DNA from: Veillonellaceae bacterium
Lineage (GTDB): Bacteria; Bacillota; Negativicutes; Veillonellales; Veillonellaceae
DNA: 55,902 bases
Reading direction: 5' to 3'
Assembly: GCA_900765165.1 (NCBI GenBank)
Contig: CAAFQR010000056.1
Coordinates: 1 to 55,902 of the forward strand
This document shows, piece after piece, positions 1 through 8,545 of this stretch. The notes under the pieces were generated by a model, which saw nothing but the letters and a program-made list of their open reading frames with translations, searched no databases and was not told the origin of the DNA. Position numbers and translations under genes: made by a program. Numbering within the stretch: position 1 is the stretch's first letter; every line of letters starts with the position of its first letter.

Positions 1-3000
1 GTTACCGGTACAACCTTTGCCGGCACGACCTTAAAAGATACGGAAACTAACAATACGATTGGCATTGGCGATATTATTACCGACCATGGCAATATTGCAG
101 GTATTACGCGCGCCCAGAGTGGTAGCAGCTATAAAACAACGGTAGAAGGTTTATTCACCGTAGATGCAGGTACTAACAAAGCGACCTTCCAAGCCGATAC
201 AGCGAATAGCACGCCGATTTATTTCACCAGCAAAGGCATTAAAGTCGGCAATAACTCGGCTTATGTTAACCAGGATGGTTTCCGTGCCGGTACAGCAGGT
301 ACTTATAGCGAAATGACGAACGTCCGCGTATTGATGGGGACTGGTGCAAGCAACTTTGATATGACGTCTGATCCGACCTATGGTACCAATACCCTCGGTA
401 TGGTGGCAGCATCTGGTAACATTGGTACTAAAGGCACGGTTATGATTGGTGCGACCAGCATTGATAGTGCCGGCGTAGCTACAGGTGGCGTAACGCTGAG
501 CAAGAATGCAGATGGTCAGTTAGAATCTGATGCAGCGATTAAGTCGGCAAACGGTTTCATCGTTGATACCGATAATCAGCTTACTAGCGCAGGTATCACT
601 GCAACGGCTGGTACCATTGCAGGCATGACTTTTGACAGTACAGACGGTATTACGACGGGTAATAGAGACATCAACGCTGGCACCGGTAAGGTAACGGCTA
701 AGGATGTACAGGCTACGAACTTAATTGATAATGCTGACCCGGCTAAAAGCATAGCGGTTTCCGCTTTGATTACGGATCATTCCAACGTAGCGGGTATTTC
801 TAGAGTCGATGGCGTTACGACCATTGAAAATACCTTTAGTGTAGATCCGAACACGGGTATTGCCTTGACGAATGGTAAATTCGGCGTTGACTTAACTGGT
901 AATATTACAGGCGCTGGTACCTTGACCTTAGGTCAAGCCGGTGCTACGAATACCTTAACGGCTGGCACTGATGGTCTTACCTTAACGGGTACTAAGGCAC
1001 AGTTGAACGTTGGTGATACGACGGTTAACGAAACCAGTGTAACAACCGGCGATGTAACTGCTGATACGGCTACGTTAGGTGATTTCAAATTCGACGGTAG
1101 TGCATTAACTAATAAAAATGGCGTTGCAACACCGTTAACGATTCAGAACTTGTCCATTACGGATAAAGCGATTGAAGGTATTGGCTTTAACAATACGGCT
1201 ATGACCGGTCTTACTAGCCTCGATAACGTTAAAGTGGCCGGCACACAAGCTAACGGCTTGACCTTTGGCGACGGCGCTGGTGCAGCAACCGTAGGCGGTA
1301 CGAGCTATGCATTCAAGAGCAACGGTTACAGTGTAGATACGGCCGGTAACGTAACGGCACAGAACTTGACGGCTCAGGATACGAAGGTTAAATCCTTGAA
1401 TGTGAACGACAAAGCATCCATCGATGCTAATGGTGTAGCAACCTTCGGTACGTCCACATCGGATCAGACTGTTATCAACAACGGTACGATTTCTACGAAG
1501 ACTGTAAACGCTACGGATGTAACGGCAGACACCTTGACGGCGAATACGTCCGCTGACCTTGGTAAGTTCCACATTGTAGGTAATACCATGGATAACAAAG
1601 ATGGCGGCACAAATCCGTTAATCATCGAAGGTATCTCCTTAGTCAATGGTGAAATGAGCGGCGTTACGAAGTTCGACGGTGTAGCAGTTACTGGCGATGC
1701 AGCTAGTGGCTTGACCTTCGGTACAGGCAATGGGGCAGCAACTATCGGTAACCCGAATACGCCGTTTGCAAGCAATGGCTTCTCCGTAACGAATACAGGC
1801 GCAACGGATGTTAAATCCTTAAGTGTAAATGGCACGGAACGCATTAATACGGCCGGCGACGGCACGTTGAATTCCTTGCTCATCGGTACGGTGGCGAACC
1901 AGAAAGCTAAGATTACCTCCGATGGTGATGCAACGGTTAAATCCTTGAGCATTGGCACTACTGGTTACGGTATCGATGCTGACGGCGTTATTAAAGGCGC
2001 AGACAATTCTGTAATCGGTGGCGTTACGATGGCCGGTGGCGCAATTACGGCGCCGAACGGTGGCACTATTGCCAACGCCGTATTCAGTGGCGATAGCATC
2101 AACAATAAAGATTCTGCTAATCCGTTGACCATTGAAGATGTAAGTCTTAAGAATGGTACGATTAGCACGACGTCCTCGACTGGTGCGAACACGACTATCA
2201 ACCAGGGCAATGCATCTTTCACCGATGGCAATGGCAAGACTACGACCATCTCCTCCGGTGGTGCTGTGTACAACGGTGGCGGTGCCAATAACACCACGTC
2301 CATTGACGGTGGTACGATTACCACGGAAACGGTTAAGACGAACCGCTTAGTATTGGGCAACGGTGATAGCGCTTCGAGCATTACCCTTGACCAGAATGGT
2401 GCAGCAAGCTTTGCCGGCGGTCTCTTCAACATCGAATCTAACGGTGATTTGATTGTTAAGAAATCGGTTAACGGCGCAACGACCTTGTCCTACGATAACC
2501 AGGGCGAAACCTTAACTGTAGGCAGCGCAGCCGATAATCAGACGATTATTGCCAAAGGTACCTTGAATGCAACCGCAACGGATGGCACGAACGTTAACCA
2601 TCGTGTAAGCACTGCAACGGAAGATACCACAGCTGTATCGGCAACGGGCTTCACAGGAACACGCACTATCCAGAGCGCAAGCAAACAGATCCAGGATTCC
2701 TTGGCGGCTGGTAATTTCACCGCAAGCCGTACGATGGATGGCACCGCGCAGACCATGACGGATACGTTGAACTCCGGTAGCAATACCGTATCGGAAGTGA
2801 AATCTATCGGCACCCCGTCTAACGTATTGATGGTTCAGACCGATGCATCGCACTCCAATATTACGACCGACTTGGCTAACGCTTCTACGAAGGTGATTAC
2901 CGACGGTCAGACTACGGCAACGTCCACGCAGAGTCTCACCACCTTGGCTGAATCCTTGGTAAATGGCGACAAAGTGGTATCCGAAACGAAACAGTTCGGT

Positions 3001-5139
3001 AGCACTAACAGCACGTTGAAAGATACGAACGTATCCATTACGACGGACAGCGTATTAAGTGGTAATGGCGGCGTGCCGACTACGACTACGGTACTGTCTA
3101 AAGGTGCAACGGGCGCTGAAGTGACGAATACGATAGAAAATACGAACACGAAGTCGTCCATTACCTTAGCAGATGCAGCGAATAGGGCTGATACAGCGTC
3201 CATGAGCTTGGATCGCTCCACTCATGAAGCAGATTTGTATATCGCATCGGATGCTACTCACTTCGTAGCCGATGTTAAATCGTTAAATGGCTTTGGTACT
3301 ACGTTGAATCAGGGTACAAATTCTGCTACTGACGCAGTGATGTTGGACTCGAGCCATCAGTTCGCAATGCGTACGATTGCTTACAATGGTGTAACGACAA
3401 TTGATAAACAGGATGCAAATAGCAAAGTAGCGACCACATCTGTAACGGAAGGTGCGAACACCGTATCCGATGTACTGGATTTGGCAAATGGCAACATTAC
3501 CAATACGGTAACGAAGGACGGTAAGACCACTACGACGACAGTTACGAACAGTAACTACGCGATTACCGGCTCCACCGCAGCAAGTGGCAACCTGAAGGGC
3601 ACTACGTCCGCAACGGATGATGCTACAGCAGTAACGGCTGGCGCAGCTTGGACTGGTAACGTAGGTCTTAACCTGGATACGACCACTGGTGAAACGACGC
3701 TCCGCACCGCTTCGAACGGATACTCCGTATTGAACGGCGGCAAAGCTTCCTTCGTATCCCAGAGTGGCACGAACTACGTAGACATTAACGACGGTACGTT
3801 GACCGTTGTCAATAATGACAACACGGGTGCTGGTACCGGTACGTACTCCAACAAACGAGTGACCACTATCACCGGCGGTAAGGTAACGACCGACACCTTG
3901 TACGTAGATAGCTTAATTTTCGGCGAATCCATTTCTACTAACGACCCGACAACCCCGACTGATACTGGTAACTACATCAGAGTCGATGGTTCCGCATCGT
4001 TGGCAAATGGTAAGTTCAAGGTATCCCAGGATGGCTATGTAACGAACATCTTCCCGCATGCAACCGATGATGGTTATGATCAGTACTTAACCACCTTCAC
4101 GACGAATCAGTATGGTGTAAACCTGAGCTATGAAGATAAAACGGCACAGACCTTGTCCTCCATCTCGGTAGGTACAGACGCTAATGGCCGTGCAAACTTC
4201 ATCGTTTCCGGTTTGACCAGCACGGATCCGACCTTGCTGAATACGAAGAACGTAACCACTACGTTGATTGATAAGACGACTCATGTAGTAGCTAGTGAAA
4301 CGGCGTCTAATACGGCCGTACAGACTGCAGACAAAACGGCTAGCAGCCTCGCCAGCGCTGATGGTACGAAGTCTATCGAATCGGCACAGAGCATTTCCGG
4401 CACGAACGTAACCGATACGTCCACTATGAAGAATGGTAGCAATACCATTACGAATAGCCAGACCGTAGCAGCGAACAAAGCAACGTCCAGCACGGTAGTA
4501 AAGGATACTAACGGCACGGCTTCGAACACCTTAACGGGTGGCCAGGCTACGACGGCGGTAACGGATACGTCCGGCAAGTCTTCTACGATTACGACGACCG
4601 CTGACGGTGGCACCGTATTCACTAACAGCAATGCGAACACGCCGTTCGTAAATGGCGGCGCAACGACTACGACCATTAAAGGTAACACCATTACCACTGG
4701 TCAGATTACGACGGATAAATTAGTCATCACTGGTAACCATAGCGATGGTAGCGATGGTCAGGGTAACGGTGGCAACACGCCTGGTGGCGCCGTAGTTATC
4801 GCTGGCGACGGCACCTTCAGCAGCATGGTAGCCGGTGTGGATAACACGGGCAAGACCTCTGAATTGTCCAACACGGTTAACGGCGTAGTAGCTAGCGCTT
4901 CCGATGGCACGTACACCGGTAAGAGCAATGTAACCGCTACGAACGTAACCAATGGCGTAAGCAACACGGACGGCACCATTGAATCCTCTACGGTTAACAA
5001 CGTAGACGAAAATGGTAACGCAACGTTGACGAACACCATTAAGGACGCAGCAGGTACCAATATCAACACGGAAACGTCTACGGCTAGCGCTAAGACGATT
5101 ACCGGCCTCGGCGATAACGCAAGTAAGGTAGCAAGCTAG
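1..5139 (+). CDS. Trimeric autotransporter adhesin passenger (5' partial, ends at in-frame TAG)
   Basis: The frame is open from base 1, so the N-terminus and signal peptide lie outside the window; an ATG at 313 is internal. The translation is very rich in Thr, Gly, Asn, Ser and Ala, with essentially no Cys. Motifs such as GKFHIVGNTM, LTFGTGNGAATIG and TITTETVKTNRLVLGN recur, typical of a long repetitive surface fibre. From roughly base 2480 the character changes to Ser/Thr-rich segments of the type NGSNTITNSQTV. The frame stops at TAG 5137-5139, but the next 330 codons in the same frame carry the YadA-type anchor, so this is the passenger part of one broken gene. As it stands the product could be exported but not anchored. 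Adhesin assignment rests on composition plus the adjoining anchor. The receptor is unknown. Confidence 0.8.
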   Translation, partial: VTGTTFAGTTLKDTETNNTIGIGDIITDHGNIAGITRAQSGSSYKTTVEGLFTVDAGTNKATFQADTANSTPIYFTSKGIKVGNNSAYVNQDGFRAGTAGTYSEMTNVRVLMGTGASNFDMTSDPTYGTNTLGMVAASGNIGTKGTVMIGATSIDSAGVATGGVTLSKNADGQLESDAAIKSANGFIVDTDNQLTSAGITATAGTIAGMTFDSTDGITTGNRDINAGTGKVTAKDVQATNLIDNADPAKSIAVSALITDHSNVAGISRVDGVTTIENTFSVDPNTGIALTNGKFGVDLTGNITGAGTLTLGQAGATNTLTAGTDGLTLTGTKAQLNVGDTTVNETSVTTGDVTADTATLGDFKFDGSALTNKNGVATPLTIQNLSITDKAIEGIGFNNTAMTGLTSLDNVKVAGTQANGLTFGDGAGAATVGGTSYAFKSNGYSVDTAGNVTAQNLTAQDTKVKSLNVNDKASIDANGVATFGTSTSDQTVINNGTISTKTVNATDVTADTLTANTSADLGKFHIVGNTMDNKDGGTNPLIIEGISLVNGEMSGVTKFDGVAVTGDAASGLTFGTGNGAATIGNPNTPFASNGFSVTNTGATDVKSLSVNGTERINTAGDGTLNSLLIGTVANQKAKITSDGDATVKSLSIGTTGYGIDADGVIKGADNSVIGGVTMAGGAITAPNGGTIANAVFSGDSINNKDSANPLTIEDVSLKNGTISTTSSTGANTTINQGNASFTDGNGKTTTISSGGAVYNGGGANNTTSIDGGTITTETVKTNRLVLGNGDSASSITLDQNGAASFAGGLFNIESNGDLIVKKSVNGATTLSYDNQGETLTVGSAADNQTIIAKGTLNATATDGTNVNHRVSTATEDTTAVSATGFTGTRTIQSASKQIQDSLAAGNFTASRTMDGTAQTMTDTLNSGSNTVSEVKSIGTPSNVLMVQTDASHSNITTDLANASTKVITDGQTTATSTQSLTTLAESLVNGDKVVSETKQFGSTNSTLKDTNVSITTDSVLSGNGGVPTTTTVLSKGATGAEVTNTIENTNTKSSITLADAANRADTASMSLDRSTHEADLYIASDATHFVADVKSLNGFGTTLNQGTNSATDAVMLDSSHQFAMRTIAYNGVTTIDKQDANSKVATTSVTEGANTVSDVLDLANGNITNTVTKDGKTTTTTVTNSNYAITGSTAASGNLKGTTSATDDATAVTAGAAWTGNVGLNLDTTTGETTLRTASNGYSVLNGGKASFVSQSGTNYVDINDGTLTVVNNDNTGAGTGTYSNKRVTTITGGKVTTDTLYVDSLIFGESISTNDPTTPTDTGNYIRVDGSASLANGKFKVSQDGYVTNIFPHATDDGYDQYLTTFTTNQYGVNLSYEDKTAQTLSSISVGTDANGRANFIVSGLTSTDPTLLNTKNVTTTLIDKTTHVVASETASNTAVQTADKTASSLASADGTKSIESAQSISGTNVTDTSTMKNGSNTITNSQTVAANKATSSTVVKDTNGTASNTLTGGQATTAVTDTSGKSSTITTTADGGTVFTNSNANTPFVNGGATTTTIKGNTITTGQITTDKLVITGNHSDGSDGQGNGGNTPGGAVVIAGDGTFSSMVAGVDNTGKTSELSNTVNGVVASASDGTYTGKSNVTATNVTNGVSNTDGTIESSTVNNVDENGNATLTNTIKDAAGTNINTETSTASAKTITGLGDNASKVAS
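1081..2160 (+). repeat. Diverged internal modules of the adhesin
   Basis: Three related protein modules are visible. Copies 1 (about 1081-1335) and 2 (about 1558-1788) share the order: short Phe-containing strand, NK(N/D)G, PL(T/I)I, Gly-rich stretch GLTFGxGxGAATxG, then (K/S)NG(Y/F)SV. A third copy (about 2080-2160) retains the NKDS...NPLTIEDVSL part. They have diverged at the DNA level, so this is protein module duplication and not a recent tandem array. Confidence 0.6.
5137..5139 (+). other. In-frame TAG nonsense codon inside the adhesin gene
   Basis: The triplets read AAG GTA GCA AGC TAG ACC TTG AAT in the same frame as both flanking segments, and repeat-like sequence continues on both sides. 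TAG is a normal stop in this window (for example mtnA and ahcY end in TAG), so general recoding is unlikely. A single C-to-T change from CAG (Gln) would explain it. A sequencing error is the other simple explanation. Confidence 0.9.
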
Positions 5140-5142
5140 ACC

Positions 5143-6132
5143 TTGAATCTCGACCAGGCTCAGACGAAGCTCGCTAATGGCGACTCCTCGAACACGGTAA
5201 CTCGCGAATTGGCGAAGACCAGCGACATCTTGATGAACGGTACGAAGACGAATTCCTTGATTCGCACCTTGGATGACAGCACCATGAGCATCTCCGATGG
5301 TACGAATACGAATACGATTCTTCATAACGCAACGAGCTCTACGCAGACCTTCTCGAACGGCAGCAAGACCTCTACGATTACGACGAACAGCGACGGCATG
5401 ACGGTTAACACCAATGGTAAGACCGCAACCGTATCCGGTGAAGACGTAGTCATCAAGAAGGGTACTTCCGAAGAAGTTAAGTTAAGCGACCTCGGTAAAG
5501 TTCAGAAGATCGTTGATGGTTTGAAACCGGTTGACGGCTCTGATAATACCACCGTAGTTGATAGCTTGAACACTGAATATCAGCAGCGCGTAGCCGCTGA
5601 CGAAGCGCTCAATAATCGCGTAACGAAGTTGAACCAGCAGGTTGACCGTGTAGGTGCCTTGGCAGCTGCTATGTCCACCTTGGAACCGTTACCGTACGAT
5701 AAAGACGCGCCGACCAGCATCAACGCAGCCGTTGGTACGTATAAAGGCGAATCGGCCGTAGCAATTGGTGTAAACCACTACAGCAATCAGGATACGATGT
5801 TAACCTTCAAGATCGGTAAGAGTGGTAGCGATACCATGGCCGGCTTCGGTGCATCCTTCCGCATCGGTCGCAAGAGCCCGCAGCAGATTATCGAAAACGA
5901 ACGCGCCAAAGCAGAACGTCAGGTGGCCGCTGCTCAGGAACGAGCTTTAGCTGCTCATCGCTTGTACGAACAGACCGTAAAAGCCTTGGAAGAAGCTAAG
6001 AAGATCGCTGAAGAAAATCAGCAGCTCCAGATTCAGGAAGCAGCCAAATCTGAACAGGCCGCTAAGGATCGTTTGGAACAGGTAAAAGCGCAGCAGAATA
6101 AGGACCTCGCTCCGAGCTATCAGGTAAAATAG
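5143..6132 (+). pseudogene. C-terminal stalk, YadA-type anchor and coiled-coil tail of the split adhesin
   Basis: This is the in-frame continuation of the upstream adhesin, 330 codons with no ribosome site of its own; the first internal ATG is at 5233. Order: repetitive Ser/Thr/Asn segment; coiled-coil neck (VTKLNQQVDRVGALAAAM, about 5620-5673); then a YadA anchor-like barrel segment (INAAVGTYKGESAVAIGV to SFRIGRKS, about 5710-5877). In this family three such segments build one 12-strand outer-membrane barrel. Unusually, 84 more residues follow the barrel (5878-6129), a charged Ala/Glu/Lys/Gln-rich helix likely to form a coiled coil; classical anchors end at the last strand. Without the upstream signal peptide this part cannot reach the membrane unless the TAG is read through or is an error. 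A single broken gene spanning 1-6132 is the most economical reading. Confidence 0.75.
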
Positions 6133-6260
6133 TGCAGGACACTCGGGCCTAACGATTTTGCAATCGCATGATGTAACCTTTCACTTTAGTTGTGTGTTGT
6201 GTTTATATGGCCCCGTCCTATAAGGTTTAACATAGAATGCAGGGCAACCCCTAAATAGGT

Positions 6261-6302
6261 CCCGCGACGAATGCAACAAGCCCCCGTCGCGGGGCTTATT
6301 GC
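6261..6302 (+). terminator. GC-rich hairpin after the adhesin, with two competing stems
   Basis: 6273-6284 pairs with 6291-6302 (12 bp, one mismatch) around a 6-nt loop, while 6261-6268 pairs perfectly with 6286-6293 (8 bp). The two stems share 6291-6293 and cannot coexist. The following bases are only moderately T-rich, so termination is likely but not certain. Confidence 0.5.
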
Positions 6303-6373
6303 GTTTATAGAGGCGATTTGGCGGTTGTGTAGGGCGGAACGGGAGGGAAGCGGTTAATTTCAAAGGGGAATAG

Positions 6374-6402
6374 TTGCGTAAATGAGAAAATGGCTGTATA
6401 AT
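6374..6402 (+). promoter_or_regulatory. Promoter of the riboflavin operon
   Basis: TTGCGT (6374-6379), a 17-bp spacer and a perfect TATAAT (6397-6402). It lies about 25 bp upstream of the FMN aptamer, as expected for a riboswitch-controlled transcript. Confidence 0.7.
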
Positions 6403-6427
6403 CAAGATATAAAAATTGCATACGATA

Positions 6428-6550
6428 GTCTTTGAGGCAAGGTGCGAAGGAAACTTCAATTCCTGACCGGCGGTGATAGTCCGCAAGCTCTGCGATGGGT
6501 TGACCCGGTGTGATTCCGGGACCGACAGTATAGTCTGGATGGGAAAAGAC
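6428..6550 (+). promoter_or_regulatory. FMN riboswitch (RFN element)
   Basis: The region carries the conserved RFN blocks in order: AGGCAAGGTGCGAAGG, CCTGACCGGCGGTGATAGTC, GACCCGGTGTGATTCCGGGA, CCGACAGTATAGTCTGGATG. GTCTTT (6428-6433) pairs with AAAGAC (6545-6550) to close the outer P1 helix. In this class FMN binding stops expression of downstream riboflavin genes, and ribD follows directly. Confidence 0.95.
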
Positions 6551-6616
6551 ACAATATACACGTGCACGGAGTGGCGCTAGGGACGCGGCCGGGCATAGAT
6601 ATTGCTACGATTACCG

Positions 6617-6651
6617 AAGGGACTATAGTTTGCTATGGTCCCTTTTATTTT
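6617..6651 (+). terminator. ribD leader: Expression-platform terminator of the FMN riboswitch
   Basis: 6617-6628 pairs with 6633-6644 (12 bp with one G-U) around TTTG, followed by a T-rich run (TTATTTTT). It ends just before the ribD ribosome site AGGAG (6653-6657), so FMN probably acts by premature termination; masking of the ribosome site could add to this. Confidence 0.85.
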
Positions 6652-6665
6652 TAGGAGTTGGTTGT

Positions 6666-7814
6666 ATGAATGATGAGCAGTATATGGCGGAAGCGCTGGC
6701 CTTAGCGTCGCGCGCAGCCGGCTATACGCATCCGAACCCCATGGTTGGCGCCGTGGTGGTCAAAGAGGGCCGCATCATTGGACGCGGTTATCATCATCGT
6801 GCCGGTGAAGCACACGCTGAGGTGCATGCGTTGGCAGAAGCTGGCGATAAGGCAAAGGGCGCTACGTTATATGTAACGCTGGAGCCGTGTGCTCACTTTG
6901 GCAAAACGCCACCGTGCGCGAATCGCGTGGTGGAAGCCGGGATTAAACGGGTTGTGGTCGGCATCGTCGATCCGAATCCGCTGGTTGCCGGCAAGGGCGT
7001 AAACATTTTACGCAACGCAGGTATTGAGGTTGAAATCGGCGTGCTCGCTCATGAATGCGCCCGATTGACGGAAGGGTTTATAACGTATATTAAAACGGGG
7101 CGTCCCTTTGTGACGTTGAAATCGGCTATGTCACTGGATGGCAAGATTGCTACCCGCACCGGTGATTCGAAATGGATTACCGACGAAGCGGCGCGCAAGG
7201 ACGGTCATCGTCTACGGGCGTCTCACGATGCCATCTTAACAGGCATCGGCACGGTGCTGGCAGATAATCCGAAGCTGGATTGCCGCTTAACCGGTGAAGA
7301 TTGGCCCTACGAAGTGGCACCACATCAGCCGGATGTGGTTATCCTCGATAGCAAGGGCCGTACGCCGGATGATGCGGCGTTGTGGCATGGCCCGACGCGG
7401 AAGATTTTAATCTTCGTGACGAAGGCGTGCTCGAAGGAACGACAGGACGCGCTGACTGCCTTAGGTGCGACGGTACACGAAGTACCAGCCGGACTTAACG
7501 GTGTTGGTGTTGACTTAGACGCAGTCCTCGATAGTCTAGGCGGTGCCGGCTATACGTCGGTACTCGTTGAAGGCGGTAGCGGCGTTATCGCGTCCTTCGT
7601 GGAACAGCGTTTGTTCGATAAAATCGTAACGTACGTAGGCAATATCCTTATTGGCGGTCAGGACGCGTTAAGCGCTGTTGGCGGCCAAGGGGCTACGACA
7701 TTAGCTGATGCGGTGCCGCTTCAGTTTGAAGCGCCTACGACGATTGGCGACAATATCCGTATTGAAGGGTATTACCGTGAAAGGAAGGGTGCCTATGTTT
7801 ACGGGGATTGTTGA
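6666..7814 (+). CDS. ribD: Bifunctional diaminohydroxyphosphoribosylaminopyrimidine deaminase / 5-amino-6-(5-phosphoribosylamino)uracil reductase
   Basis: Catalyses the second and third steps of riboflavin synthesis from the GTP branch. The N-terminal zinc deaminase domain shows HAE (about residue 50) and PCAHFGKTPPC (zinc Cys about 75 and 84). The reductase domain follows from about residue 145 (SAMSLDGKIATRTGDSKWIT and LVEGGSGVIASF). Length 382 residues fits the fused family. ATG 6666 is chosen because it is 8 bases after AGGAG and outside the riboswitch terminator; a longer frame would start within that hairpin. The 3' end overlaps ribE by 20 bases, indicating translational coupling. Confidence 0.95.
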   Translation: MNDEQYMAEALALASRAAGYTHPNPMVGAVVVKEGRIIGRGYHHRAGEAHAEVHALAEAGDKAKGATLYVTLEPCAHFGKTPPCANRVVEAGIKRVVVGIVDPNPLVAGKGVNILRNAGIEVEIGVLAHECARLTEGFITYIKTGRPFVTLKSAMSLDGKIATRTGDSKWITDEAARKDGHRLRASHDAILTGIGTVLADNPKLDCRLTGEDWPYEVAPHQPDVVILDSKGRTPDDAALWHGPTRKILIFVTKACSKERQDALTALGATVHEVPAGLNGVGVDLDAVLDSLGGAGYTSVLVEGGSGVIASFVEQRLFDKIVTYVGNILIGGQDALSAVGGQGATTLADAVPLQFEAPTTIGDNIRIEGYYRERKGAYVYGDC

Positions 7815-8493
7815 GGAAATCGGTCACATTACCGGTATTTCTAAGGGCGCGCAGTCACTGCGGCTTACCATTGCCGGCGATGTTATCTTTAGCGATATGG
7901 AGATTGGTTGCTCTATCGCGGTGAATGGCGTGTGCCTTACCGTAACGGAGTTTGGGGGTCGTCATTTCACAGCGGACGTTATGGCCGAGTCGGTGAAGAT
8001 GACCACGCTGCATACGCTGAAGGTTGGTGATGCGGTGAACCTGGAACGCGCCATGGCGGCGAATGGTCGCTTTGGTGGTCATATGGTGGCCGGTCACGTA
8101 GACGGTATTGGTCGTGTCATAGACCGCCGTACCGTCGATAATTCGGTAGTGTTCCGCATTGCAGCGCCCAGTGACGTGATGGATTATATTATTTATAAAG
8201 GGTCCATTACTGTGGATGGCGCGTCGCTGACCGTGTCGAAGCGGGAGCCGACGTATTTCGAGATTTCCATTATCCCGCACACGCTGGGGCAGACGATTTT
8301 AGGCGCTGCTCGGCCGGGGACGATGGTGAATTTGGAAACGGACATTGCCGGTCGCTATATCCGACATTTCATGATGCTCGGCAGTGGCGCTGAGGGCCCA
8401 TCGGCAGCGAATGGCAGTACGGACAGTGGGTCGGCGAAGACAAAGTCTGCCGGCGTTACCATGGATGTGCTAAGCCGCAACGGTTTTATATAA
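7795..8493 (+). CDS. ribE: Riboflavin synthase alpha subunit
   Basis: Dismutates two 6,7-dimethyl-8-ribityllumazine molecules into riboflavin and the pyrimidinedione. It begins with the canonical MFTGIVEEIG and contains two lumazine-binding repeats; GSITVDGASLTVS and the first-repeat counterpart CSIAVNGVCLTVT mark them. ATG 7795 lies inside the end of ribD with AGGAAGG just upstream. At 232 residues it is longer than the usual 200-215: after the conserved core there is a low-complexity Ser/Gly/Ala/Thr tail (from about residue 200) with no obvious role. Second gene of the FMN-regulated operon. Confidence 0.95.
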   Translation: MFTGIVEEIGHITGISKGAQSLRLTIAGDVIFSDMEIGCSIAVNGVCLTVTEFGGRHFTADVMAESVKMTTLHTLKVGDAVNLERAMAANGRFGGHMVAGHVDGIGRVIDRRTVDNSVVFRIAAPSDVMDYIIYKGSITVDGASLTVSKREPTYFEISIIPHTLGQTILGAARPGTMVNLETDIAGRYIRHFMMLGSGAEGPSAANGSTDSGSAKTKSAGVTMDVLSRNGFI

Positions 8494-8545
8494 ATTACGC
8501 TTTACGGCGTTTCATACAAGCAAAATTACAAAGGAGATTCAAGCT

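Noticed and set aside
1135..5325. Many minus-strand frames across the adhesin
   Set aside because: They arise from the low-complexity Thr/Gly/Asn codons; none has a start site or plausible domain.
6181..6567. Minus-strand frame of 128 codons
   Set aside because: It covers the FMN riboswitch, promoter and terminator; no ribosome site or family resemblance.
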